Shown: positions 40,710 through 49,504, counted from the first letter of the stretch. The stretch: 64,000 nucleotides of DNA from Candidatus Woykebacteria bacterium RBG_13_40_15 (GCA_001816655.1 MHCP01000030.1:1-64000), one strand, 5' to 3'. Numbers and translations: made by a program. Notes: generated by a model from the letters alone, not told the origin.

Positions 40710-41822
40710 ATGCCTGCTTTGCTTGCCCTAATACTACTTTTAATAATTCCTAAGCCTACTTATGCTTCCAGCTCGGATATAGTTTTTAACGAGATCTTTC
40801 CACATCCCGAAACTGGTTCTAAAGAATGGATCGAGCTCTATAATAATTCTTCGCTAGAAGTCAATTTAAGCAGCTGGAAAATATTCGATAATACAATGAA
40901 TGCTGAAAAAAGCAATCCTATAATTAAACTTGCTGACGAAACTAAAATAGGTGCGAAGAGTTTCTTAATACTGGAGCTTTCAGCAGCGAAACTTAATAAC
41001 GATGGTGATAATTTAACATTAATTACCAATAATGATAGCTTTGTCAGCAGTTGTGAATACACTGGTTCTGAGTTAGATAAATCTCACGCCCTAATACCGG
41101 ACGGGATAGGAATTTTGCTACCTGGTAAAACTCCAACGAAAGGGTATTCAAATGGAGCTAACAATCCTGCCCCACCTACAATACCAAAAACCGGAAACAT
41201 TATCTTGAGTGAATTTATGCCTTATCCGGCTGATAATGATGAGTGGGTAGAAATTTATAACTTGGAATTTTTTGACATTGATATCGGCGGCTGGAAAATA
41301 GATGATATTGAAGGGGGCTCTTCTCCATTTCCTATACCAGAAGGAACGATCATTGGGGCAAAAAGCTACAGGGTTTTTTCTTTTTCTTCCAAACTAAACA
41401 ACGCCGGCGACACAGTACGTTTGATAAATTCTACTGGGAAAGTCTTGGAGACTTACACTTACGAAAAGGCGGTTGAGGAAGTCTCTTTTGCGAAAGACTC
41501 TAGTGGTAGCTGGCAATTAACTACCACACCAACTCCACTATCAGGAAACAGAATAACTCAATTAAACCCAACTAATGAATCGGATGAAGGTACGAAAAAC
41601 AAGAAAAAAACAACCTCCAAAACAGAAGGAAAAAGCAAACAATCTACCTTAAGTAGTTTAAAAAATAATTCTAATGATAGCGGAAACATAGCCGGTGCAA
41701 CCAATACGAAGCAATCTAATCACAAACTATCAACGTTGATAACCGCAGTTGGTTTCTCCTTGTTAATATCATCTGCCGCTTATCCTTTTGTTAAAAAGCA
41801 ATTTTTGAACGAACATCACTAA
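40710..41822 (+). CDS. Secreted protein with two lamin-tail domains
   Basis: A 370-residue protein with a signal peptide (MPALLALILLLIIPKPTYA) and two lamin-tail (LTD) beta-sandwich domains: SSSDIVFNEIFPHPETGSKE with WIELYNNSSLEVNLSSWKI, and NIILSEFMPYPADNDEWVEI with YNLEFFDIDIGGWKI. A Ser/Thr/Lys-rich linker (about 285-335) and a C-terminal hydrophobic helix (LITAVGFSLLISSAAYPF) followed by a basic tail anchor it to the membrane. LTD domains are common in CPR surface proteins, with unknown role, often beside nucleases. Strong promoter without leader; not part of a longer operon. Confidence 0.85.
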   Translation: MPALLALILLLIIPKPTYASSSDIVFNEIFPHPETGSKEWIELYNNSSLEVNLSSWKIFDNTMNAEKSNPIIKLADETKIGAKSFLILELSAAKLNNDGDNLTLITNNDSFVSSCEYTGSELDKSHALIPDGIGILLPGKTPTKGYSNGANNPAPPTIPKTGNIILSEFMPYPADNDEWVEIYNLEFFDIDIGGWKIDDIEGGSSPFPIPEGTIIGAKSYRVFSFSSKLNNAGDTVRLINSTGKVLETYTYEKAVEEVSFAKDSSGSWQLTTTPTPLSGNRITQLNPTNESDEGTKNKKKTTSKTEGKSKQSTLSSLKNNSNDSGNIAGATNTKQSNHKLSTLITAVGFSLLISSAAYPFVKKQFLNEHH

Positions 41823-41848
41823 AAGCTACTTTCTGTTAAAATCTTAAT

Positions 41849-42289
41849 GTGGAAATAATTACAAACTCTGCTGAAGAAACAAGAAGTTTTGCAAAAAAAA
41901 TATCTAAAAACTTGAAGCCAGGGAATATCTTATCTCTATACGGATCTCTCGGTGCTGGCAAAACCACCTTTATACAAGGCTTGGCACAAGGTCTAGGTTT
42001 CAGGCAGAGAGTCTTTTCGCCTACTTTTGTAATTGCTCGCCCATACAAAATTGAACAAGGTAACATAAAAACCTTATATCATATAGATCTCTACCGCCTG
42101 GAAGGGGTAGGAGACATTGAAAATACCGGAATAGAAGAGCTTTTGCTGGATAAAGAAGCCGTATCTACCATTGAGTGGCCTGAAAAAATCGAAAAATGGC
42201 TGCCGAAGAAGGCTATAAAGGTACGATTGGAAACTCTTGGTAAAGAAAAGAGAAAAATTACCGTAGATCTACCAAACTCGCGGCTCTAA
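41849..42289 (+). CDS. tsaE: tRNA threonylcarbamoyladenosine biosynthesis ATPase TsaE
   Basis: A 146-residue P-loop protein starting at GTG 41849. YGSLGAGKTTFIQGLAQGLG is Walker A, VFSPTFVI and LYHIDLYRLEGVGDIENTGI the TsaE-specific block, and TIEWPEKIEKWLP the Walker B and tail. TsaE works with TsaB and TsaD in t6A37 modification of ANN-decoding tRNAs. An extended -10 (TGT-TAAAAT) lies 6 nt before the GTG. Its 3' end overlaps the convergent prenyl synthase gene by 32 nt. Confidence 0.95.
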   Translation: MEIITNSAEETRSFAKKISKNLKPGNILSLYGSLGAGKTTFIQGLAQGLGFRQRVFSPTFVIARPYKIEQGNIKTLYHIDLYRLEGVGDIENTGIEELLLDKEAVSTIEWPEKIEKWLPKKAIKVRLETLGKEKRKITVDLPNSRL

Positions 42290-43403
42290 CTAAAAGAAAA
42301 TCGCAAATTTGTAAAAGATAGTTTTTGCCCTCTTCTGCTAATTTTGAAGCTGTCATTACTCCTCTAGCTTGGTTTATCAGTTCTCTCGCTAGAGTATCTG
42401 AGTATTTCAAGGAACCAGTAGATTTTATTATTTCTCGAACCTTTTCTATTTGCCCCTCACTTGCTTTTTTGTTGCCAACTACTTTATTTAAAACCGACTT
42501 TTCCAAAAGGTTGGTAAGTTCATAAGCTTTTATTATTAAAAGGGTTTTCTTCCCTTCTTTAATATCTGAATCTACTGATTTACCAATTTCTTCTTCTTTT
42601 CCGAAAGTCCCAAGGATATCGTCCTGAATCTGAAAAGCTTGTCCAAGTGGCACCCCATAGGCAGAAAAAATCTGAAAATATTTCTCATCAGCCCCGGCCA
42701 GCGCAGCTCCAATGTGAAGTGGCCGCTCGATTGTATATTTGGCTGTTTTATATTCTAGAATTTTCAAGACATCTGCTTCGGAAATTTGTTTTTTAAATTG
42801 CGAAATAACATCCAGATGCTCACCATAAGCAGTCTGTTGCTTCATTGCGTTGTAGTAAATTTTGGCGCGGCGAATTCTCTCGGCAGGGAAAGGAGCACTA
42901 TCAAGCAACTCGTCCGCAAAAGAAAAGGCTAAATCTCCTGCTAGAATTGCCGCAGAGATACCAAATCTCTGAGAGTCGCCTGAAAAATTGCGGTTTTGGT
43001 GAAATTTATCAAAAGCAATGTGCGCTGTGGGTTGGCCGCGCCGCAAATTCGATTCATCAATAATATCGTCATGAATTATTGCAAAGGTGTGCCAGAGTTC
43101 TAAAGCAGCAGAAGCATATAATATCGCCTCGTGGGAACGCCCACCGCTAGCTACGTAAGCAGCGTAGGCAAACGCCGAACGTATTTTTTTACCTCCCGCT
43201 CCAACCATTCTTCTGATTTCTTCAACCAAAACAACGGCCTCCGGGTGAACTTCCGATGCTTCTCTTATCTTTTCGTCGAAATACTCTTCCAAAAAAGGTT
43301 CGATTTCTTTTTTAAACCAAGCGAGAAATTCACTTGCCTTCTTTCCGGAAGTTTCAAGTGATCTGTCGATATAAAGCTCGGGGTATAAAAAAGGTTCTAC
43401 CAT
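42258..43403 (-). CDS. Polyprenyl (GGPP/FPP-type) diphosphate synthase
   Basis: A 381-residue trans-prenyltransferase. IIHDDIIDESNLRRGQPT is the first Asp-rich motif, QIQDDILGTFGKEEEIGKS the second, and DSDIKEGKKTLL the third conserved region; GGKKIRSAFAY is the early Lys-Arg block. The residue just before the first motif is small, so the chain length is probably C15-C20 or somewhat longer, but this is weak. The N-terminal ~35 residues are extra. The product could be the substrate for UppS at 60755, or feed carotenoid/retinal synthesis; no such genes are in view. It overlaps tsaE tail to tail. Confidence 0.92.
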   Translation of the reverse strand: MVEPFLYPELYIDRSLETSGKKASEFLAWFKKEIEPFLEEYFDEKIREASEVHPEAVVLVEEIRRMVGAGGKKIRSAFAYAAYVASGGRSHEAILYASAALELWHTFAIIHDDIIDESNLRRGQPTAHIAFDKFHQNRNFSGDSQRFGISAAILAGDLAFSFADELLDSAPFPAERIRRAKIYYNAMKQQTAYGEHLDVISQFKKQISEADVLKILEYKTAKYTIERPLHIGAALAGADEKYFQIFSAYGVPLGQAFQIQDDILGTFGKEEEIGKSVDSDIKEGKKTLLIIKAYELTNLLEKSVLNKVVGNKKASEGQIEKVREIIKSTGSLKYSDTLARELINQARGVMTASKLAEEGKNYLLQICDFLLVRAASLVDLR

Positions 43404-43502
43404 AAGTACCAGCTATATTTACATAATAGTAAGCAGGCAAGTCTATCTGCTTATTTTAGCACAAATTTAATTTCAATAAAACGGATTTTAATCTTTACAA
43501 AG

Positions 43503-43531
43503 TTGATCGTTTTCTAAAAATGGTTTATTAT
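43503..43531 (+). promoter_or_regulatory. Leaderless promoter of the UMP kinase gene
   Basis: TTGATC (43503-43508), 17-nt spacer, TATTAT (43526-43531); ATG 8 nt later at 43540. Confidence 0.65.
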
Positions 43532-43539
43532 TGCCCTCT

Positions 43540-44238
43540 ATGGAAGACCCAACAATCATTTCTCTTGGCGGCTCTTTAATCGTACCAAAAGAGTTTACCA
43601 ACCCAACAACTGTGGATACCTCTTTTTTGAAAAATTTCAGACAAATAATTTTAGACTTTGCAGGCAAAGGAAAGTCTTTTTTTATCATAGCCGGCGGTGG
43701 TAAGACTTGCCGAAATTACCAGGAAGCAGCTAAGCAAATTGTAGAACTTTCAGTCACCGAACTTGATTGGCTCGGAATAGCCGCAACCCATCTCAATGGA
43801 AGCCTTTTGAAAACACTTTTCAAGGAAAACGTTTTTCCAAAAGTAATAACTTCTTATGACAAAAAGGAGGAGATTAAGGAATCTTTGGCGGTTGGTGCTG
43901 GTTGGGAACCAGGCCATTCAACTGACTTTGATGCTTGTTTAGTAGCTGAAATATATAGTAGCCACACTGTAATAAATATGTCCGATGTTTCTTTTGTTTA
44001 CGATAAAGATCCAAGATCTTCTCCAGACGCTAAACCGCAAAAAAATCTTAACTGGGACCAGTATCTTACAATTGTTGGAGAAACCTGGGTTGCTGGCAAA
44101 AATTTTCCCTTTGACCCTGTAGCAGCTAAAAAAGCAAGAGAACTTGGAATAAAAGTGGTAATAATAAAGGGTCAAGATTTGCAAAACTTCCAAAATTTCC
44201 TCGAAGGCAAAGATTTTGAAGGGACAACTATCACTTAA
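43540..44238 (+). CDS. pyrH: UMP kinase-like amino acid kinase (archaeal type)
   Basis: A 232-residue amino acid kinase from the ATG at 43540; a TTG at 43531 lies inside the -10 box and is rejected. IISLGGSLIVPKEF is the phosphate-binding start, FIIAGGGKTCRNYQEAA the second glycine loop, GAGWEPGHSTDFDA the UMP-binding loop, and NMSDVSFVYDKDPR the nucleotide region. The pattern fits archaeal-type UMP kinase better than the bacterial hexameric enzyme, as in other CPR genomes. It makes UDP for sugar nucleotides and RNA. Confidence 0.82.
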   Translation: MEDPTIISLGGSLIVPKEFTNPTTVDTSFLKNFRQIILDFAGKGKSFFIIAGGGKTCRNYQEAAKQIVELSVTELDWLGIAATHLNGSLLKTLFKENVFPKVITSYDKKEEIKESLAVGAGWEPGHSTDFDACLVAEIYSSHTVINMSDVSFVYDKDPRSSPDAKPQKNLNWDQYLTIVGETWVAGKNFPFDPVAAKKARELGIKVVIIKGQDLQNFQNFLEGKDFEGTTIT

Positions 44239-44244
44239 AATGTA

Positions 44245-44270
44245 GAAGCGCCGCTGGTTTGCGACGCTTC
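44245..44270. terminator. Convergent hairpin between UMP kinase and lipoprotein genes
   Basis: GAAGCGCCGC (44245-44254) and GCGACGCTTC (44261-44270) pair as a 10-bp stem with one G-T wobble and a 6-nt loop. T-tracts are weak on both sides (CTCTTAAAT on plus; TACATTTTAAG on minus), but the position suggests a shared terminator. Confidence 0.55.
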
Positions 44271-44307
44271 AAGCTCTTAAATGCTAACTAATACTGCCTC
44301 CTTTGCC

Positions 44308-45159
44308 CTAAGGCGCCTCATTTTCCAGCTTAGAGATCCGTAGCTTGACATCCGATGGCTCTTCGAAGCCGTCAATACTCACCAGATGAAACTCGCGGAC
44401 CTCCGTTTCCATACAGAGGAAATCTGTTGAGAGAATCAGGCCGTATTCGATGTTCACGGTCTGACTCCCTGGCTGGATCTCAAACTCCCAGTTTCCCTCC
44501 ACAGTCTCAGGTGGGTACCAATGAAGGATGGGGAGCCCAGAGGCCTCACCACACCTGCTCTCATCGACCGGGTCGGTAGGGGGTAGGAAAGTATCGAACG
44601 ACACGTACACTTCTACCTTATGGGCCTCTTGAGTCGGGTTCTCTACTTGGATCGGTATAGCTAGGATTCGTTCATCCTCGTAACCCCTACCCCTCATATT
44701 AGGGTTAGACGACTCCTCGGTCGTTATGAACTTTGGAGCAAGCGGAGTGAGCCCCATTCTGTCGAAGGCTTCCAAGACGTCCCGAAGTCTTATGATCTCA
44801 TCTCTTCTCTTGGCTTCGTCGGGAAGCATCTTGAACTCACTTAAGGGGGAAGGCACGGGGTTGCTACCTCCCGGCCATGTAACAGTAATGGTGGCTCCCT
44901 TTTTCCACCACCCATCGCTATCCTGGAACTCCCCAGAAATAGCTGCTGTCACGGACATGATATTATCCGTGTAGTCGATCGTTACCTCCCTGTTTGGCTC
45001 GGGAATCTTGCCTTCGACCTCCTTTATGATCAGTTCTTTCGCCTGCGCGAGCCTTCCCTCAGAAGTCTTTGGCATGCTTGCCTTACTACTATCACAGCCG
45101 CATCCTACCAATGCGGCAGCCATAAGGATCAAGGAAAAACCTGCTAATAGCGTTCTCAC
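44308..45159 (-). CDS. Hypothetical lipoprotein (GC-rich gene)
   Basis: A 283-residue protein starting at GTG 45159, 6 nt after a GGGGGAG Shine-Dalgarno. MRTLLAGFSLILMAAALVGC is a lipoprotein signal with Cys at the lipobox, followed by GCDSSKAS. The mature part has no domain I recognise; it includes WYPPETVEGNWEFEIQPG and VYVSFDTFLPPTDPVD, suggesting beta-rich folds. GC content is about half (31 of 60 at 44341-44400) against under 40% in flanking genes, and a long SD-led leader runs from the promoter at 45214-45242. It looks recently acquired or unusual in expression. Function unknown. Confidence 0.75.
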   Translation of the reverse strand: MRTLLAGFSLILMAAALVGCGCDSSKASMPKTSEGRLAQAKELIIKEVEGKIPEPNREVTIDYTDNIMSVTAAISGEFQDSDGWWKKGATITVTWPGGSNPVPSPLSEFKMLPDEAKRRDEIIRLRDVLEAFDRMGLTPLAPKFITTEESSNPNMRGRGYEDERILAIPIQVENPTQEAHKVEVYVSFDTFLPPTDPVDESRCGEASGLPILHWYPPETVEGNWEFEIQPGSQTVNIEYGLILSTDFLCMETEVREFHLVSIDGFEEPSDVKLRISKLENEAP

Positions 45160-45213
45160 CGGTCACTCCCCCTTTTTCCGATTTTCCAATCTCGCTCTAA
45201 CCAATTTGGGCTT

Positions 45214-45242
45214 ATAATAGTATTGTTTGCAGCAAAAAGCAA
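45214..45242 (-). promoter_or_regulatory. Promoter of the GC-rich lipoprotein gene
   Basis: Minus strand TTGCTT (45237-45242), 17-nt spacer, TATTAT (45214-45219). The start codon is ~55 nt downstream, leaving a leader with a GGGGGAG ribosome-binding site. Confidence 0.5.
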
Positions 45243-45310
45243 ATTTTAAGAGCTTTTTTAGCGCAAGCAGACAAAAAAATTGATTATTTTAACCTATACC
45301 CGTAGCCTTC

Positions 45311-45340
45311 TTGTTCTAATTTGATACTTTGGGATATAAT
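45311..45340 (+). promoter_or_regulatory. Promoter of the arginine decarboxylase gene
   Basis: TTGTTC (45311-45316), 18-nt spacer, TATAAT (45335-45340). Start predicted near 45347, the first base of the leader stem. Confidence 0.55.
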
Positions 45341-45346
45341 TAAGTT

Positions 45347-45406
45347 AATAACCCGCTAAAGCGTGATGTAAATAATTAACACGCCAATTAAGCGTAGTTA
45401 TTACTT
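45347..45406 (+). ncRNA. Structured 5' leader of the arginine decarboxylase gene
   Basis: The 60-nt leader can close an outer stem, AATAAC with GTTATT (45347-45352 and 45397-45402) plus GCT with AGC (45355-45357 and 45391-45393), around an inner stem GCGTG/CACGC (45361-45365 and 45380-45384). The 3' arm ends 4 nt before the ATG, so the fold could gate initiation. No Shine-Dalgarno is present. It resembles no riboswitch I recognise. Confidence 0.4.
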
Positions 45407-45904
45407 ATGAAAATAATTGTAACAGCAGGGCGTGGTGAAGGTAGTACCACACTTTCAGCATTTGATGCCGCTTTGAAAGAGGCGGGGATTTTAAATTACA
45501 ACATAATCCGTCTAACCTCGGTCATTCCACCTGGGACTGAAGTTGTTGAAGGAAAATGGCCAAACGGGCCGGCTGAACATGGTAAAAAACTCTATACCGT
45601 TTTATCTGACATGAGAACAGACCTTCTTGGCCGATCGATTGCAGCTGGAATCGGTTGGTATCAAGACAAAGACGGAAGAGGAATCTTCGCAGAACATACA
45701 GATATAATAGAAAGTTTAAATGGAAAAGAAGCAGAAAGAAATGTCAGGCTAAAGATTCAAGCAACCATTAAAGATCTGTGTAAACATAGAGAGTATCAAT
45801 TCGAATTGAAAAAACTAAAAATGATTGTTTCTTCAGCCGAAGTAACAAATAAACCTACTTGCACACTCGTTGCGGCAGTTTACCAGTCAGAACCATTCAA
45901 ATAG
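45407..45904 (+). CDS. Pyruvoyl-dependent arginine decarboxylase
   Basis: A 165-residue PvlArgDC precursor. ITAGRGEGSTTLSAFDAAL (read with the preceding V) is the conserved start; NIIRLTSVIPPGTEVVEG holds the self-cleavage site at the Thr-Ser pair, giving the pyruvoyl group at Ser. DMRTDLLGRSIAAGIGWYQ and GIFAEHTDI complete the core. The length matches archaeal, chlamydial and CPR homologues. It makes agmatine from arginine for polyamine synthesis or acid resistance. A spermidine-synthase-like gene lies 5 kb away. It has a structured leader rather than a leaderless or SD start. Confidence 0.93.
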   Translation: MKIIVTAGRGEGSTTLSAFDAALKEAGILNYNIIRLTSVIPPGTEVVEGKWPNGPAEHGKKLYTVLSDMRTDLLGRSIAAGIGWYQDKDGRGIFAEHTDIIESLNGKEAERNVRLKIQATIKDLCKHREYQFELKKLKMIVSSAEVTNKPTCTLVAAVYQSEPFK

Positions 45905-45929
45905 CCTGAACTAGCCTCAAAACTATAGG

Positions 45930-45958
45930 TTGATTTCCCTACTCAAATGTGGTAGAAT
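45930..45958 (+). promoter_or_regulatory. Promoter of the GC-rich membrane protein pair
   Basis: TTGATT (45930-45935), 17-nt spacer, TAGAAT (45953-45958), followed by a ~25-nt leader with AGAAGGAAGG before ATG 45990. Confidence 0.55.
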
Positions 45959-45989
45959 TTATGCACAAAATAAATACAGAAGGAAGGGG

Positions 45990-46529
45990 ATGGCTAAATT
46001 GGCACTTTTAACAACTGCAAAGCGTCCACTCAGGTTTGCCATTACGGCCCTCCTTGCTATTCCAGTTATCGCTGGGGTGGTATGGGATGAGGTCTTGCTG
46101 GCAGGCCCAATCATATTCCTGGTCGACGTCTTTGGATTTTGGCTGGGGTATGTAGTTTTCTGCCTTGCGTGGGCAGGAATCGGCCTTTTTGTTCTCTCCG
46201 TATGGCTTCGAATCGAGCCGTGGGTCAAGAAGCATCTGCTCCACCCCATCTTTGGCAAGAGAGAATCCAAAAACAAAAAGGAGGAAAGGTCGAAAAGCTG
46301 GCGTGAAAGGCTAGTGTTTTGGTTTGCTCGTATGACACGGGCAATCGGAGCGCTAGCAGCAGCGGTAATCCTAGGACCTGTATACGGCTGGGCGGTTTTC
46401 AAACTGCTTGGTTATCGTGAGCGGGACGTCTACATCCTAACCCTAATCGCCACCTGGATCTTTGGCGCGATCTGGGTACCGTTTTATGGCTTGGGCGTAT
46501 GGGGTTTCGGCCTCAGCCGACTGTTCTAA
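45990..46529 (+). CDS. Hypothetical membrane protein (GC-rich)
   Basis: A 179-residue protein starting at ATG 45990, just after an AGAAGGAAGGGG ribosome-binding site; an in-frame start at 45930 would lie in the promoter. Hydrophobic helices at about 15-35, 38-65, 115-135 and 150-175 are separated by a very basic loop, KRESKNKKEERSKSWRER. It is followed 19 nt later by another GC-rich gene with a strong Shine-Dalgarno. Composition and leader differ from most neighbours. Function unknown. Confidence 0.72.
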   Translation: MAKLALLTTAKRPLRFAITALLAIPVIAGVVWDEVLLAGPIIFLVDVFGFWLGYVVFCLAWAGIGLFVLSVWLRIEPWVKKHLLHPIFGKRESKNKKEERSKSWRERLVFWFARMTRAIGALAAAVILGPVYGWAVFKLLGYRERDVYILTLIATWIFGAIWVPFYGLGVWGFGLSRLF

Positions 46530-46548
46530 AGAAGGAGGCAGACCAGTC

Positions 46549-47136
46549 ATGACAATCGGTACACCACGGACAGATGTTGTGGTCTCTACCAAGGACGATT
46601 TCTCGGAAGAGGAGATCGAACATCTCTGGGAGATGTACGACGAAGCCTTTAAGGCTAAACGTACGGAAAACCCATGCAGACAGTACTATCGCCACAACGA
46701 TTTCTGCGATGCGATGAAGCATCCCGATTTCGTCAGGCTAATTGGCACTGACCGTGGGGAGGTAAGGTTCTTCTGCCTCTTAACCCGGCAGTTTGAACTG
46801 ATCCCCTGGATAGAACCAGCCTACTACGAGTGCCACTACCCGCAGTTTGTAGGGCACATGATCTACATCCCTGTGATCTTCGTGCCAATCAATCTGAAGG
46901 GAGCTGGGTACTTCAGACCCCTCGTCGAGGCGATTCAACGGCATATGTGGGAATACAACATCTGGGCAGTCCTCTACGACCATGGTGGTGCAGGAGCAAT
47001 CAGTCTACTAACTGAGATGATCCTTCGCACCCCCAACATAAAATCTCTGGGGACCATCGGCACCCAGGTGTACAAAGGTGTCGTGACATTCCCACCCGGT
47101 AAATGGCCTGAAGGACTCCGCTTGAAGGCGATGTAG
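46549..47136 (+). CDS. Hypothetical protein, possibly GNAT-like (GC-rich)
   Basis: A 195-residue protein from ATG 46549, 10 nt after AAGGAGG. DFSEEEIEHLWEMYDEAF, a Cys/Tyr/His-rich stretch (CRQYYRHNDFC), VRLIGTDRGEVRFFCLL and a final LGTIGTQVYKGVV give an alpha/beta pattern vaguely like acetyltransferases, but no acetyl-CoA loop is convincing. It forms an operon with the membrane protein upstream and ends in an intrinsic terminator. GC is high (30 of 60 at 46561-46620, against 17 of 60 at 47281-47340 in the next gene). Function unknown. Confidence 0.7.
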   Translation: MTIGTPRTDVVVSTKDDFSEEEIEHLWEMYDEAFKAKRTENPCRQYYRHNDFCDAMKHPDFVRLIGTDRGEVRFFCLLTRQFELIPWIEPAYYECHYPQFVGHMIYIPVIFVPINLKGAGYFRPLVEAIQRHMWEYNIWAVLYDHGGAGAISLLTEMILRTPNIKSLGTIGTQVYKGVVTFPPGKWPEGLRLKAM

Positions 47137-47175
47137 CATCAGGACATGCAGTAGTGTTTTGGACCCATGATCACT

Positions 47176-47209
47176 GAGGGTAGCCATCCAGGTTACCCTC
47201 TCCCTTTTT
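47176..47209 (+). terminator. Intrinsic terminator after the GC-rich pair
   Basis: GAGGGTA (47176-47182) and TACCCTC (47194-47200) form a 7-bp stem, followed by TCCCTTTTT. The next promoter begins 3 nt later. Confidence 0.75.
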
Positions 47210-47211
47210 CA

Positions 47212-47240
47212 TTGAAAAAAAATAAGCAATCAATTAATAT
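47212..47240 (+). promoter_or_regulatory. Leaderless promoter of the histidine kinase
   Basis: TTGAAA (47212-47217), 17-nt spacer, TAATAT (47235-47240); ATG 8 nt later at 47249. Confidence 0.6.
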
Positions 47241-47248
47241 AGAACCAG

Positions 47249-49504
47249 ATGGCCACAAATAACTTTATTTCAATAGCCACAGTTATTACCTCTTTTTTAC
47301 TTGGTACGTACATAATTTATAAAGACCCCAGGAATAAAATAAATCTAGCTTTCGCTGTGTCGACTTTTTGTGTAACAGGTTGGGTGTTAGTAAATTATTT
47401 AGCTGACACCGCTAAAACTCCAGAACAAGCACTATTTTGGGCACGCATGGCACTAGCCACACCTATAATAATACCCTTGAGCTTACTATATTTTTCTCGG
47501 GTCTTTCCAATACAAAGCAAGCCATTTAAGAGATTAAATTGGTTTTTAATTTCTCTTCCAACTATTATTATTCTGATTCTAACTCCAACAAAACTTAACA
47601 TAGGAAATGTAAGCTTTACTGATTCAGGTCAAGAAACCATCGTCGGACCACTTTATATCCCGTTCGCCATTTATTTTATTGCTTATATATTTGCAACTTT
47701 TTTTAACTTATTTAAGTCATATAAAACGTTGGGCGGTAGTTATAAAAACCAAATTAGGTACTTATTTCTTGGCTTAACTGGATTTTTCGTAATAGCATTA
47801 TTAACAAATGCGGTACTTCCAATATTTGGGTTGTCTTCATTAGTCAGTTTTGGCCCATTAGCTTCCTTGATATTCTTATTCTCAGTAAGCTATGCCATAG
47901 TAAAGCATAGACTCTTAGATATAGAAGTTATTATTCGGCGGTCTCTTGTCTATTCAATCCTCTTAGCCACCCTAACCGGTCTTTACTCAATTCTCGTCTT
48001 TGGTTTGAATCGTGTTTTTCTACCGGAAGGAACCGCAGCTTTCCCAAGAATCACAGATATTATCGCTATTGTTTTAGTTGCTTTGACAGTGGATCCTCTC
48101 AAGCGAATAATTGAAAGGTCCACAGACAAAGTTTTCTTCAAAGCCCGTTACAATATGGAAGAGACTCTAAACCAAGTCTCGGAAAAGATAGCTTCTGTTA
48201 TTGAGCTACCTCAACTTGTTGCAGAAATAAAAAAAGTACTAAAGGAGAGTGTTAAAGTAAGTAAAGTAGCTATTTATGCAAAGGCTGATCACCATTATGT
48301 ACTCCTAGACAGTACTAATGATTTCCACCACCACTTAGATATCTCAACCGAGAAAAAACATTTCATTAAAGACTATCTTGAAAAAAACCCCAAGCTCGTT
48401 GTTCTCAGTGACGTAAATCAAGACCTGCAAGACAATAAATGGGTGGATCCCAGTCTTGCTGAAACAGTAAAAGCTTTAAGCGAGCACAAGGTTGAAATAA
48501 TTGCCCCGCTTCTCGTCAAAGGAGGGCTAACGGGTGCAATGTTTCTAGGCGAAAAACTTTCCCAAGATATTTACTCCAACGAAGACCTACGATTTATTGA
48601 GATCCTATCCCACCAAGCAGCTTTAGCACTTGAAAACGCAAAGCTTTATCAAGAAGAAAAATTGTATGGCGTCCACTTAAAACAAGAGGTGGAAAATGCA
48701 ACTACGAATCTGCGGGCGGCAAATGAAAGATTGAAGGAACTTGATCAGGCGAAGGATGAATTTGTTTCTGTCGCAAGCCATGAACTGCGTACCCCTATGA
48801 CGGCTATTAAATCTTATATCTGGCTTGCTTTGCACAATCGAGCTGGTGAAGTAAACGATAAGCTACGCGACTATTTAGATAAAGTCTATACTTCTTCCGA
48901 GCGAATGATTGCTCTAATCGGCGATATGTTGAATGTTTCAAGAATTGAAACAGGCAGAATCCAAATGGAAATTGCGGTTGTTTCTGTTTATAAAGTAGTC
49001 GAAATGATCTTAAGCGACCTGTCTGCAAAGGCTGCGGAACTTGGGGTAACCTTAACGGCTGAAAAAGAAAATATAATTCCCCTAGTCAAAGCTGACAGGA
49101 ATAAACTAGCAGAAATTCTAATGAATCTTGCTGGCAATTCCTTGAAATTCACACCGAGAGGAGGGAAAGTGGTCATTACAGCTAAAAAGAATGGCAGCGC
49201 TGTCGAAATTTCCGTAGCTGACACTGGTGTTGGAATTTCCAAGGAAAATATGACCAGGCTTTTTGCGAAATTTGGCCGGATTGAGAGTTCTTATGCAACG
49301 GCTGGCCAGGCCGCCTCAACTGGCACAGGACTTGGACTATGGATCTCCAAAAACTACGTAGAAAAAATGGGCGGTAAGATCTGGGTAAATAGCACTCTCG
49401 GCAAAGGTACTACATTTACCTTCTCCCTTCCGGTAGCTTCCGGAGCCAAGGAAGAAACGGAAATCAAAGAAGAATCTTTTGTCCCTCGGAAAGTCATAAC
49501 CTAA
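47249..49504 (+). CDS. Sensor histidine kinase with multi-TM N-terminus and GAF domain
   Basis: A 751-residue kinase. Residues 1-290 hold seven to eight membrane helices of the type found in 7TM sensory kinases, with PEQALFWARMALATPIIIP as a conserved turn. A GAF domain follows (about 305-465, ending DLRFIEILSHQAALALENA), then a coiled coil. VASHELRTPMTAIKSYI is the H-box with the phospho-acceptor His, EILMNLAGNSLKFTPRGG the N-box, VADTGVGISKENM and GTGLGLWISKNYVEKMGG the G-boxes. Everything needed for autophosphorylation is present. No response regulator is encoded nearby, so its partner lies elsewhere. Confidence 0.93.
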   Translation: MATNNFISIATVITSFLLGTYIIYKDPRNKINLAFAVSTFCVTGWVLVNYLADTAKTPEQALFWARMALATPIIIPLSLLYFSRVFPIQSKPFKRLNWFLISLPTIIILILTPTKLNIGNVSFTDSGQETIVGPLYIPFAIYFIAYIFATFFNLFKSYKTLGGSYKNQIRYLFLGLTGFFVIALLTNAVLPIFGLSSLVSFGPLASLIFLFSVSYAIVKHRLLDIEVIIRRSLVYSILLATLTGLYSILVFGLNRVFLPEGTAAFPRITDIIAIVLVALTVDPLKRIIERSTDKVFFKARYNMEETLNQVSEKIASVIELPQLVAEIKKVLKESVKVSKVAIYAKADHHYVLLDSTNDFHHHLDISTEKKHFIKDYLEKNPKLVVLSDVNQDLQDNKWVDPSLAETVKALSEHKVEIIAPLLVKGGLTGAMFLGEKLSQDIYSNEDLRFIEILSHQAALALENAKLYQEEKLYGVHLKQEVENATTNLRAANERLKELDQAKDEFVSVASHELRTPMTAIKSYIWLALHNRAGEVNDKLRDYLDKVYTSSERMIALIGDMLNVSRIETGRIQMEIAVVSVYKVVEMILSDLSAKAAELGVTLTAEKENIIPLVKADRNKLAEILMNLAGNSLKFTPRGGKVVITAKKNGSAVEISVADTGVGISKENMTRLFAKFGRIESSYATAGQAASTGTGLGLWISKNYVEKMGGKIWVNSTLGKGTTFTFSLPVASGAKEETEIKEESFVPRKVIT

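Noticed and set aside
43531..43539. TTG start for the UMP kinase
   Set aside because: The TTG overlaps the last base of the -10 box; the ATG at 43540 matches the family start.
47249..49504. Two-component pair with a local response regulator
   Set aside because: No receiver domain is encoded on either side of the kinase.
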